Source: Nitrospinota bacterium
GTDB taxonomy: Bacteria > UBA8248
Length of the DNA: 12,853 bases
NCBI GenBank assembly: GCA_003506735.1
Contig: DNYS01000029.1
Span: forward strand, 16,384 to 29,236
Direction of reading: 5' to 3'
The position numbers and the translations under genes are program-made. Below, piece by piece: positions 1 through 7,084 of the stretch. How positions within the stretch are numbered: the first letter of the stretch is position 1; each line of letters begins with the position of its first letter. The notes beneath the pieces are model-generated. The model was given only the letters and a program-made list of their open reading frames with translations, did not search any database and was not told the origin of the DNA.

Positions 1-806
1 CCCGCCGCGAGGGGGAGGGGGCGGAGCCCCTGCCCCGCGTAGCCGAAGTAGGCTGCGCTGATCTCGGTGAGGAGGATATCGCCGGCCTCGAGTTTTCGCT
101 GCCGGGGGTTTTGCCAGGGCAGGGGTGTGTGCGGGTCCACCATGGGCGTTGCGGTGACGAAGTGGGTCTGTTGCTCGCCGCCCTCGACGCGGAAGGCGGC
201 CGCCATCCGGCCGGCGAGCTCGATCTCCGGGATGCCCGGCCGGGCGAACTCCTCGCAAGCCGTCATCGTGAGATCGCTCAGGCGCGCTCCTTCCCGGATC
301 CATTCGATCTCCTCGGCGCTTTTCACGATGCGGAGATCTCGGAATTTCGCCGATACGTCCATCCAATCGGCCTCGGGAAACCGCTCCTTGAGGTAGTCCA
401 TATGCTCGAAGGGGATGAGGTTCTTGAAGCGCGGGTTGATGCCGACCAGGCCAATCCGCCCCGCGCCGATGGCAAGCGCGTCGAGTTGGTCCGCCATTTT
501 CTCCGGGTTCCCGTAGGCGCCGTGGCGCACGTCGGAGAAAATCGCCTGGACCTTGGCGTTGTGGAGGTGGTTGTAGAGGCCGACAAATAGCGATGCATCC
601 CCCCCCTTGGGGAAGATCAGGTAGGCCTGGTTGAAGTCACGGTATGCGGAGAGCCAGAACATGTTGGCCTGGGCGGATCGGTTGGTCCCCCCGAATCCAT
701 AAAGGAGGAGGGCATCCAGGCCCTCGCTATCCATCAGTCCTCGCGCGAGGGCGTGGCGGCGGTTCATCTCATCGTCCGAAAATCGAGGATAGTGGTCATC
801 GCTCAT
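1..806 (-). CDS. M24 (creatinase / aminopeptidase P-like) family protein, 3' end cut by window edge
   Basis: The frame is open from an ATG at 806 to the left edge, giving 268 codons with no stop. An AAGGAG Shine-Dalgarno sits 8 nt upstream of the ATG. Residues about 1-140 look like a creatinase N-terminal domain (for example LDALLLYGFGG and NMFWLSAYRDFNQAYLIFPKGG pieces). The M24 'pita-bread' domain starts near RIVKSAEEIEWIREGARLSD. The segment GDILLTEISAAYFGYAGQ (residues 242-259) aligns with the family motif that supplies the first two metal-binding aspartates. Here those positions are Glu248 and Gln259, with the usual 11-residue spacing kept. That resembles the metal-independent creatinase-like branch more than a true peptidase, but the remaining ligands lie beyond the edge. 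The gene follows the permease gene by 113 nt on the same strand, so co-transcription is likely. The substrate is unknown. Family confidence is high; function is open. Confidence 0.85.
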   Translation of the reverse strand, partial: MSDDHYPRFSDDEMNRRHALARGLMDSEGLDALLLYGFGGTNRSAQANMFWLSAYRDFNQAYLIFPKGGDASLFVGLYNHLHNAKVQAIFSDVRHGAYGNPEKMADQLDALAIGAGRIGLVGINPRFKNLIPFEHMDYLKERFPEADWMDVSAKFRDLRIVKSAEEIEWIREGARLSDLTMTACEEFARPGIPEIELAGRMAAAFRVEGGEQQTHFVTATPMVDPHTPLPWQNPRQRKLEAGDILLTEISAAYFGYAGQGLRPLPLAA

Positions 807-844
807 GGATGGGACTCCTTGCCGAGGGGATAAATGCGTGGAAG

Positions 845-858
845 GCCGGCATGCCGGC
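845..858. repeat. 14-bp perfect palindrome in the permease-M24 gap
   Basis: GCCGGCATGCCGGC is self-complementary and lies between the permease stop (920) and the M24 start (806). As RNA it has no loop and no following U-run, so it is not a classical terminator. It could be a protein-binding site or chance in GC-rich DNA. Confidence 0.3.
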
Positions 859-919
859 TATTCGGGATGGGGCAGGATAACCGCTTTGGCCCGCCCGTCC
901 AAAGGGGGGGAGCGGGATT

Positions 920-1675
920 TCAGGAAAAGATTTTCCAGACCCAGCGCAGGACGAGAACGCTAGCGACCCCGAAGAGGCCCCACCGTACGACCCGGAAGAA
1001 AATCTCCTGGGAGAGTTTCTCGCGCAACCGGATCCCGGCCCAAAACCCCAGGAATACCGGAGCAATTGCGATGAGCGCCCGGGAGAGAGCGGCTTGGGTG
1101 TACTCCCCGCTCAGGGCAAAGGAGGTCACCGCAGCGCCGATGGTGAGGGTGTTGAAGGCGTTGATGAGAAAGACAAAGGCATTTTTCGAGAAATGGAACA
1201 TGGTGAAGTAGACGATGCTCACGGGGCCCGGCAGGTTGGCCATCCCGGCGAGGAATCCGGCCAGCAGGCCACACCCGGCTCCGATGCCCCGGCGGGCGCC
1301 CGCGCCGAGGCTGCCCATCTCCGGCAAGAAGCGCCGGACGGCAAGGTAAAGGTAGACGGTCAGGCCGATGACGAGGCGCACCAGGTCCGGGTCGCCCCGC
1401 TGGAGGAAAATGACCCCGAGCGGAACGCATACGCCCCCCACGATGAAATAGGGGAGCACCCGGGAGATGCTCCGCCACTCGGAAAAATCGCGCCTCACGT
1501 TGTCGATATTGGTGAGCACGACGGAAAACGAGAGCATCACCACCGCGTCGCGCGGCCCGAGGATGAGGGAGAGGAAAGGAATCGAAAAGGCGGGGAGCCC
1601 GAATCCGATTCCTCCCTTGACGACACCGCCCAAGAAAAGAATGAGGGCGGTGAAAGCCCATTCCGAGGTGCTCAT
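920..1675 (-). CDS. TauE/SafE-family (DUF81) membrane permease
   Basis: This is an inner-membrane protein of about 251 residues, close to the usual 240-270 for the family. The first hydrophobic helix carries the typical GGVVKGGIGFGLPAF signature, followed by PFLSLILGPRDAVVMLSF. A second half repeats the pattern (GLLAGFLAGMANLPGPVSIVYF), and the protein ends in a last helix and a short basic tail. Family members export sulfite, sulfoacetate or similar organosulfonates, although many have unknown substrates. I place the start at the ATG at 1675; a GTG at 1687 would add four residues (MALC). Neither has a convincing Shine-Dalgarno of its own. A 19-residue upstream ORF with a good Shine-Dalgarno ends in an ATGA overlap with the 1675 start, suggesting translational coupling. 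It probably belongs to one leftward transcript with the MOSC gene upstream and the M24 gene downstream. The family call is firm; the substrate is not known. Confidence 0.88.
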   Translation of the reverse strand: MSTSEWAFTALILFLGGVVKGGIGFGLPAFSIPFLSLILGPRDAVVMLSFSVVLTNIDNVRRDFSEWRSISRVLPYFIVGGVCVPLGVIFLQRGDPDLVRLVIGLTVYLYLAVRRFLPEMGSLGAGARRGIGAGCGLLAGFLAGMANLPGPVSIVYFTMFHFSKNAFVFLINAFNTLTIGAAVTSFALSGEYTQAALSRALIAIAPVFLGFWAGIRLREKLSQEIFFRVVRWGLFGVASVLVLRWVWKIFS

Positions 1676-1731
1676 GCAGAGGGCCACGCAGCCCGGCCGG
1701 GGGCCGGGGAATGTTCCTGACTCATGGGCAT
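1672..1731 (-). CDS. possible short leader ORF coupled to the permease gene
   Basis: A 20-codon frame (MPMSQEHSPAPGRAAWPSA, then TGA) starts at 1731, 5-6 nt after a GGAGAG Shine-Dalgarno. Its TGA at 1674-1672 overlaps the permease ATG (1675-1673) as ATGA. The arrangement fits a translated leader that delivers ribosomes to a start lacking its own ribosome-binding site. The peptide has no recognisable domain and its length gives no coding statistics, so it may be coincidental. Confidence 0.3.
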   Translation of the reverse strand: MPMSQEHSPAPGRAAWPSA

Positions 1732-1834
1732 GTCTCTCCGGAGCGGTGCATCCTGCGGGGATTGAATCAATCGGCGAGGGCCCACTTTAGGGGAAATCCC
1801 GGCTCCTGTCTGCCCGGGACGTGAGATTTCCGCG

Positions 1835-2311
1835 CTAACCGGCGGAGGCGCCCTCTTCGACGCTGTCGCCGGGGCGGATGACGCCCCCTTCGAGCACCTC
1901 GGCGAACAGGCCGCAGCGGTGGATCAGGGAGGAAAGAATGGGTTTTCCCACGACTTCCTGGAGGTGCTTGCATGGCTCGTTGAGCATGACCCCGCGGAGG
2001 GTGACTTCCCCGGCCCGAAAAGTTTTCCCGACCAAGTGGGTGAGCGGCACCCCACGCGTAATCAGGTTCATGCGGCACTCATTCGGAGCCAGGATCTTGT
2101 TGTTGTCGCGGAGAATGGTCTCCAGAACTTCGGTCTCGAACAGCGTCACCTGGCGCTTGGGGCCCTCGTTGCGGGAAAAGAATCCGATCTTCTTGAAATA
2201 GCGGTCCCCCTCCAGGCCCCGTCCGGGTATGGCGCGCACTTCGGGAACGGTTTCCATCGGGACCGAGGCTTCGGGCGCGATGTGCACCGACTCAACCGTT
2301 CCATTCCACAT
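1835..2311 (-). CDS. stand-alone MOSC-domain protein
   Basis: This 158-residue protein is essentially one MOSC domain, the fold shared with the C-terminus of molybdenum cofactor sulfurase. Visible signatures are IPGRGLEGDRYF (28-39), RQVTLFETEVLE (53-64), ECRMNLITRGVPLTHLVGK (78-96) and NEPCKHLQEV (111-120). Cys114 in the last motif is the conserved cysteine thought to carry or contact sulfur. The start is an ATG with AAGGAGA about 8 nt upstream. It is the first gene of a leftward group that continues with a TauE-type permease, and it diverges from a MocR regulator. Small MOSC proteins such as YiiM act in detoxification or sulfur transfer to metal cofactors. The particular role here is not evident. 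Confidence 0.88.
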   Translation of the reverse strand: MWNGTVESVHIAPEASVPMETVPEVRAIPGRGLEGDRYFKKIGFFSRNEGPKRQVTLFETEVLETILRDNNKILAPNECRMNLITRGVPLTHLVGKTFRAGEVTLRGVMLNEPCKHLQEVVGKPILSSLIHRCGLFAEVLEGGVIRPGDSVEEGASAG

Positions 2312-2371
2312 CGGGATTCTCCTTTTCCGTTTTCCGGTTCGCCATCTTCGGCAGGCACAAAATAACTCCGA

Positions 2372-2420
2372 AAGTGGCTCCGGTAAAGGTCCAGTTCATG
2401 ATAAAAATGGGGTGCCACTT
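2372..2420. promoter_or_regulatory. inverted repeat in the MOSC / MocR divergent gap, candidate operator
   Basis: AAGTGGCTCC (2372-2381) and GGTGCCACTT (2411-2420) are inverted copies matching at 9 of 10 positions, separated by 29 nt. They occupy the 123-bp divergent region, and the right arm lies 14 nt before the regulator's ATG. MocR regulators usually bind two spaced half-sites near their own promoter, so self- and neighbour-regulation is plausible. I could not find a convincing -35/-10 pair on either strand here. Confidence 0.4.
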
Positions 2421-2434
2421 CTGGGGGAGTTTCC

Positions 2435-3898
2435 ATGGTCTTGCTCAAAGCCGCCGCGCGGGGAAGCATCCGCGCGAGTATCTACGAATCCATCCGCGAG
2501 GCGATCCTCTCGGGCGGCCTCGGAGCGGGGGCGCGCCTGCCGTCCAGCCGGGACCTTGCCGCCGAAGCGGGCGTATCGCGCAACTCCGTCCTCACCGCCT
2601 ACGATCAGCTTATGGCCGAGGGCTACATCATCGCCCGGAAAGGATCGGGCACCTACGTCGCCCCGGAGCTTCCGGACGACATGTCGGCCCCGGTGCGGGC
2701 GGGGGATCGTGGCGGTCCCGCGCCCCCGGCCCAGCCGCCCCTTTCGGCCTACGGGCGGCGTACGGCCAAAGCACCCGGCGAATTGCCGGCCTCGCGTCTG
2801 GCGGGGCTTCGCTACGATTTCCGGTATGGCCTGCCCCCGGCCGATGGGTTTCCCTACACCCTGTGGCGGAAAAAGATGGGCGGACGTCTCCGGCGAATGT
2901 CCCAGCAAGACATGCAGTACGCACCGCCGGAGGGATACGGCCCCCTCCGGGAGGCCATCGCTGCCTATCTTTCCCGGCACCGGGGGGTCGAGAGCGCCCC
3001 CGGGCAGATCATCGTCGTCAGCGGCTCCCAGCAGGCGCTTGACCTCACCGCACGGATGCTGCTCGATCCGGGAGACGGCGTTCTTATCGAAGAGCCACAC
3101 TACCTCGGCGCCCGGTATGTTTTTCTGGCCGCCGGGGCCCGGCTGATTCCGGCGCCCGCCGGGCCGGATGGCCTGGACCTATCGGCCGCGCCACGGGCCG
3201 CCGCTCGCGCGAAGCTGGCCTATGTCACCCCCTCGCACCAGTTTCCCACCGGAGGCGTTATGCCGCTGGCGCGCCGCTTGGAACTGCTCGGCTGGGCCGG
3301 CCGAACGGGGGCCTATGTGATCGAGGACGACTACGACAGTGAATTTCGCTATGGGGGCAGGCCCGTCGAAGCGATTCAGGCACTCGACCGCTCCGGGCGG
3401 GTCATTTACATGGGCACGTTTTCGAAAACGATGTTCCCCGCCCTCCGCATCGGCTACCTCGTCCTCCCTCCCGCGCTGGTGGAGCCGTTCAAGCGCGCCA
3501 AATGGCTCGCCGACCGGCACACCCCGGTCCTTGAACAGGAGGCGATGGCGGATTTCATCGCCGATGGAGATTACGAGCGCCACCTGCGCCGCTCGCGGCA
3601 GCGCAGCGCTTCCCGCAGGGCCGCTCTTCTCGAAGCGCTCGAGGCGCATCTGGGCGGCCGGACCGAGGTTTGGGGGGCGAACGCGGGGCTTCACCTGCTG
3701 GTCTGGCTGAACGGGGTCCCGGGCCGGGGACTGGACCCCCTAATCGGACGGGCGGCGGAGGCCGGGGTCGGCATCTATTCGGCGTTTCCCTACTACCTCA
3801 AGCCTCCCCCCCGGGCGGGGCTCCTTCTCGGATTTGCCTCAATGAACGAAAAAGAGATTCCGGCGGGGATTCGTATTCTGGCGCGGGTGATGGGGTGA
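2435..3898 (+). CDS. MocR-family transcriptional regulator (GntR wHTH + PLP aminotransferase domain)
   Basis: At 487 residues it is typical of MocR proteins such as GabR, PdxR and TauR. Residues about 10-78 form the GntR winged helix-turn-helix (LPSSRDLAAEAGVSRNSV and the wing EGYIIARKGSGTYVA). A linker follows, then a fold-type I aminotransferase domain from about residue 115 to the end. The PLP lysine is Lys331 in GTFSKTMFPALRIGY, and the pyridine-binding aspartate is Asp298 in IEDDYDSEFRY. Their spacing of 33 equals that in GabR, so cofactor binding should be intact. The start ATG has GGGGGAG 5-8 nt upstream. It diverges from the MOSC-permease-M24 group, the usual layout for a MocR activator of adjacent catabolic or transport genes. 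The effector cannot be read from the sequence; the TauR comparison is suggestive only. It ends 27 nt from a convergent gene with no room for a large terminator. Confidence 0.93.
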   Translation: MVLLKAAARGSIRASIYESIREAILSGGLGAGARLPSSRDLAAEAGVSRNSVLTAYDQLMAEGYIIARKGSGTYVAPELPDDMSAPVRAGDRGGPAPPAQPPLSAYGRRTAKAPGELPASRLAGLRYDFRYGLPPADGFPYTLWRKKMGGRLRRMSQQDMQYAPPEGYGPLREAIAAYLSRHRGVESAPGQIIVVSGSQQALDLTARMLLDPGDGVLIEEPHYLGARYVFLAAGARLIPAPAGPDGLDLSAAPRAAARAKLAYVTPSHQFPTGGVMPLARRLELLGWAGRTGAYVIEDDYDSEFRYGGRPVEAIQALDRSGRVIYMGTFSKTMFPALRIGYLVLPPALVEPFKRAKWLADRHTPVLEQEAMADFIADGDYERHLRRSRQRSASRRAALLEALEAHLGGRTEVWGANAGLHLLVWLNGVPGRGLDPLIGRAAEAGVGIYSAFPYYLKPPPRAGLLLGFASMNEKEIPAGIRILARVMG

Positions 3899-3925
3899 GA
3901 TTGTCCGGGCGGGCGGTGTCTGGCC

Positions 3926-6805
3926 CTAATCCTGGAGCGCGTCCGCCAGAACCTCAGCGATGTGCCGCGTCCCGCGGCCGGTGCCGTGGGCGATCTGCTG
4001 GCGGCAGGAAGCGCCGTTGGCGATGATGTCCACGTCCCCGCCGCTTTCCCGGACCGCTGGAAACAGCTTCAGCTCTCCGATTGTCAGCGAAATGTCGTAA
4101 TGCTCTTTTTCGTAGCCGAACGAGCCCGCCATGCCGCAGCAGCCCGAGGGGATTTCCTCCGTCTCCAGGCCGGGGATGAGGCCCAGGACCTCGAGCGAGG
4201 GGCCTGTCCCGACGAGGGATTTCTGGTGGCAATGGCCGTGAAACAGCGCCTTGCCGGAACGCTCGCGAAAGCGCAGATCGAGCTCGTCCTTTTCCTTGAG
4301 TTGGAGAAGGAATTCCTCGAGCAGAAAAACGGAATCGGCGAGCCGGCGCGTGTCATCGCCGACGATGAGGTCGGGATACTCGTCCCGCATGGTCAACACA
4401 CAGCTCGGCTCCACCCCAACGATGGGAAGGCCCGCGCGGATCGCCCCCGTGAGGCGCATCAGGTTATCGGCGGCCATGTCCCGCGCCTCGCGGAGGAGGC
4501 CGCTCGATATCTGGGGGCGTCCGCAGCATCCCATCTCGGCGAGGGACACCTCGAAACCGGCGGCTTCGAGAACGCGGACGGCGGCCCGGCCGATTTCGGG
4601 ATAGTTATAGTTCGTGAATGTGTCGTTCATGAACAGCACCTTGCCGCGCGCTGCCGGCGAGGCGGGGCGCGAGCGGCCCCGGAACCATTCCTCGAACGTC
4701 TCGGCCGCAAGCGGGGCGAGGGTGCGCCGCTTGTCCACGCCCAGGAAGCGGTCCAGTAGCGAGCGGATGAATCCGTTGCGGAAGGTCCAGTTGACCAGGG
4801 TGGCGAAGGGGCGGCTGAGCCGGTTGATCCGGGCGATGCGCCCGAAGAGGCGAACCCGGACGGGGACGCCGTGGCGGTCCCAGTGGGCCTGCATCACCTC
4901 GGCCTTGATCTTGGCCATGTCCACGCTGGAGGGGCATTCGGCCTTGCATCCCTTGCAGCCCAGGCACAGATCCATCACCTCGTAGAGGCGCTTGCTGGCG
5001 ATGTCCTCGCCGGGGAGGCCCTGCGAGATGACCTCGCGCAGGGCGTTGGTCCGGCCCCGGGTCGAGTGTTCTTCCTCGTGGGTGGCCTGGTAGGAGGGGC
5101 ACATCGTCCCGTCCCGTTTCCGGCAGGCCCCCACCCCGTTGCACATCTCGACCGCGCGCGCGAACCCGCCGTCCTTCGAGAAGTCCATGATGGTGGGGAT
5201 GGGGACGGTTTTGTATTGCGGGTTGATTCTCAGGTTGTTTGTGAACGGGTCGCCGTCCACGATTTTTCCCGGGTTCATGAGACCTTCGGGGTCGAAGGCG
5301 CGCTTGACCTCGCGGAAGGCCTCGTAGAGCTTGGGGCCGAAAAATTTGGGGACCAGATGGCTCCGGGCCAGGCCGTCCCCGTGTTCCCCGCTCATGGCGC
5401 CGCCGAATTCCAGCACGAGGTCCGCCGTCTGTTTCTGAATGGAGACCATCTTTTTGATCTCGGATTCGACCTTGGGGTTGATCGAGGGGCGGATATGAAT
5501 GAGTCCGACGCTGGAGTGCCCATAGTAGGAGCCCTGGGTATCGTGGGCGCGGATGATTTGATCCAGCTTCCGGTAGTAGCCGAGGAGGTTTTCGGGCGAG
5601 ACCGCGCAGTCCTCGATAAAGGCGAGGGGTTTTTTATCTCCCTTGACCCCGAGGAGGAACCCCAGGCCGGCCTTGCGGACGTTCGATACGGCGGCCTGTC
5701 CGGCGGCGTCGAGGAGGGGGATGCGTGCGTAGCCGATCTCTTCGCGCTCCAACTCGGCGAGAAGGCCCTCGACCTTCTCCCGGACGCCGTCCGCGTCCTC
5801 GCCGAAGAAAACGACCTGGAGGGTGGCGCCCGGGTCGCCCTCCATGAACGAGGTCATCCAGCGCCTCGCCTCGATGTTCTGCTGCGCCAAACCGAGAAGG
5901 ATGCGGTCCATGATCTCGAGGGCGGCGGGCTTGTGGGCCAGTATCATGGCGCTCGCGGCCAGCGCCCGCTCGACCGAATCGAAATGGATGACCAGCGATC
6001 CCCGCGCATTCGGGCAAGGGCAGATTTTCACCTTGGCCTCGGTGACGGTGGCGAGGGTGCCCTCTGAGCCGACGATGAATTGGGCGAGATTAAAGGGTCC
6101 CTCCTTGATCAGCTCATCGAGGTTGTATCCCGATACGCGCCGCATGATCTTGGGGTAGCGATCCTCGATCTCCTGGCGGTGCTCATTGGCGAGGCGGTGG
6201 AGAGTGCGGTAGATCTCCCCGGTGCGCGAATGTTCGGCGAGTTTTTCCTGAAATGCCTCCTCGTCAAGCGGCCCGAAGGCGAACGGCTCTCCGCCCGAGA
6301 AAAATCCCGATACCTCGATGACGTGATCGATGGTTTTGCCGTAGACGAGCGATTCCGAGCCCGAGGAGTTGTTTCCGATCATGCCCCCGAGAGTGGCCCG
6401 GCTGCTGGTGGAGGTGTTGGGGCCGAAGACGAATCCGTGGGGCCGGAGGTAGTCGTTGAAATGATCCTGGACGAGGCCGGGCTGAACCCGCGCCCACTCC
6501 TCCTCGAGGTTGTGTTCGAGCACACGGTTCATGTATTTCGAAAAGTCGATGACGACGGCCTTGCCGATGGCCTGGCCGGCGAGGCTGGTGCCCCCGCCCC
6601 GGGGAAGAACGGCCGCCCGGTGGCGGGCCGATATCTCGAGGGTGCGCCGCACATCCTCGTCCGAGCGGGGAAGGACGACGCCCACCGGCTCGATCCGGTA
6701 CATGCTCGCGTCCGTGCTGTAGAGTTTCCGGGAATAGTTGTCGAAGCGGACCTCTCCCTCCACCGAGGCCTTTAATTCGCCTTCGAGAGTCTCCGGGCCT
6801 GCCAT
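3926..6805 (-). CDS. fused FAD-linked dehydrogenase / 4Fe-4S / CCG-domain oxidoreductase (YdiJ-like, D-2-hydroxyacid type)
   Basis: This 959-residue protein combines the GlcD-like and GlcF-like halves found separately in glycolate oxidase. The FAD-binding (VAO/PCMH) domain covers about residues 35-265, with PRGGGTSLAGQA (68-79) and TLGGMIGNNSSGSESLVYGK (138-157). The FAD-oxidase C-terminal part runs to about 530 and includes GHSSVGLIHIRP (429-440) and GEHGDG (473-478), which bind metal and substrate in D-2-hydroxyglutarate/D-lactate dehydrogenases. Two ferredoxin-type clusters follow (Cys555/561/569 region, then Cys614/617/620/624). Two CCG domains come last (GCCGRP at 759-764; HGHCH 856-860 with GCCGMAGSFGYEKEHY 888-903). 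The layout matches enterobacterial YdiJ, described as a D-2-hydroxyglutarate dehydrogenase, so oxidation of a D-2-hydroxyacid with electrons passed to the respiratory chain is likely. The frame stays open upstream to 7840, but that part is antisense to bioB. I chose the ATG at 6805, with GGAG 9 nt before it and homology beginning just after. A strong promoter lies 117 nt upstream. Confidence 0.92.
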   Translation of the reverse strand: MAGPETLEGELKASVEGEVRFDNYSRKLYSTDASMYRIEPVGVVLPRSDEDVRRTLEISARHRAAVLPRGGGTSLAGQAIGKAVVIDFSKYMNRVLEHNLEEEWARVQPGLVQDHFNDYLRPHGFVFGPNTSTSSRATLGGMIGNNSSGSESLVYGKTIDHVIEVSGFFSGGEPFAFGPLDEEAFQEKLAEHSRTGEIYRTLHRLANEHRQEIEDRYPKIMRRVSGYNLDELIKEGPFNLAQFIVGSEGTLATVTEAKVKICPCPNARGSLVIHFDSVERALAASAMILAHKPAALEIMDRILLGLAQQNIEARRWMTSFMEGDPGATLQVVFFGEDADGVREKVEGLLAELEREEIGYARIPLLDAAGQAAVSNVRKAGLGFLLGVKGDKKPLAFIEDCAVSPENLLGYYRKLDQIIRAHDTQGSYYGHSSVGLIHIRPSINPKVESEIKKMVSIQKQTADLVLEFGGAMSGEHGDGLARSHLVPKFFGPKLYEAFREVKRAFDPEGLMNPGKIVDGDPFTNNLRINPQYKTVPIPTIMDFSKDGGFARAVEMCNGVGACRKRDGTMCPSYQATHEEEHSTRGRTNALREVISQGLPGEDIASKRLYEVMDLCLGCKGCKAECPSSVDMAKIKAEVMQAHWDRHGVPVRVRLFGRIARINRLSRPFATLVNWTFRNGFIRSLLDRFLGVDKRRTLAPLAAETFEEWFRGRSRPASPAARGKVLFMNDTFTNYNYPEIGRAAVRVLEAAGFEVSLAEMGCCGRPQISSGLLREARDMAADNLMRLTGAIRAGLPIVGVEPSCVLTMRDEYPDLIVGDDTRRLADSVFLLEEFLLQLKEKDELDLRFRERSGKALFHGHCHQKSLVGTGPSLEVLGLIPGLETEEIPSGCCGMAGSFGYEKEHYDISLTIGELKLFPAVRESGGDVDIIANGASCRQQIAHGTGRGTRHIAEVLADALQD

Positions 6806-6913
6806 CAATTTCCGCTCCGCAAGAAGGGCGCTTCCTCCCGCGCGGGCGCCGCTGGAGGCCCGCGGAGAGACGGCGGTGGGGATTTTTCGTTCCAGGAGGA
6901 GGCGTCCTGAATT

Positions 6914-6939
6914 CCGGACCGCATCATATGAGGGTCCGG
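6914..6939. promoter_or_regulatory. inverted repeat CCGGACC-N12-GGTCCGG straddling the oxidoreductase -10, candidate operator
   Basis: Perfect 7-bp arms at 6914-6920 and 6933-6939 flank the leftward -10 hexamer (6923-6928). A bound dimer would cover the RNA polymerase site. The inner part of the right arm belongs to a 9-mer (CCCGGACCC on the minus strand, 6932-6940) that recurs at 7022-7030 in the bioB promoter. Confidence 0.45.
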
Positions 6940-6951
6940 GCGGGGTGGCAA
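6923..6951 (-). promoter_or_regulatory. sigma70-like promoter for the FAD/Fe-S oxidoreductase
   Basis: On the minus strand, TTGCCA (6951-6946), a 17-nt spacer and TATGAT (6928-6923) each match the consensus hexamers at 5 of 6 positions with ideal spacing. The implied leader to the ATG at 6805 is about 110 nt. Confidence 0.6.
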
Positions 6952-7007
6952 GATGGGGAGGGTGGTGCCCGTGTGTCCCGCCCGAGAGGGTGCATCCGGC
7001 TTCACCG

Positions 7008-7036
7008 TTGCGAAATCGCGTCCCGGACCCTATGGT
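7008..7036 (+). promoter_or_regulatory. sigma70-like promoter for bioB
   Basis: TTGCGA (7008-7013), a 17-nt spacer and TATGGT (7031-7036) match the consensus at 4 of 6 positions each. The -10 lies 48 nt before the bioB start. The last nine bases of the spacer are CCCGGACCC, the same 9-mer found in the spacer of the divergent promoter. No BirA-type palindrome is visible. Confidence 0.5.
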
Positions 7037-7084
7037 AGGAGCCGAATCAGGCGTGCCTGCGGTGAATCGAACCAAGAGGGATGA

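Noticed and set aside
591..606. Apparent frameshift in the M24 gene at the run of eight C
   Set aside because: Counting the run shows that the frame (PKGGDASLFVGLYNH) passes through cleanly. The alternative frame from 598 is a shadow.
1..806. Idea that the M24 protein is the DMSP lyase DddP, given the sulfur theme
   Set aside because: The visible motif around residues 242-259 does not carry the metal-binding aspartates I associate with DddP, and the C-terminal half is missing.
1094..1720. Rightward 208-codon frame opposite the permease
   Set aside because: It is a charged, repeat-poor shadow of the membrane protein's codons and lacks any domain.
2321..2336. Tandem TTTTCCG repeat near the MOSC ribosome-binding site
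   Set aside because: Two short copies in a pyrimidine stretch, complementary to the purine-rich ribosome-binding region; likely chance.
4871..6067. Long rightward frame of 398 codons inside the oxidoreductase gene
   Set aside because: It is an antisense shadow of a conserved FAD domain in GC-rich DNA. The translation has no recognisable motif and is a low-complexity mix typical of shadows.
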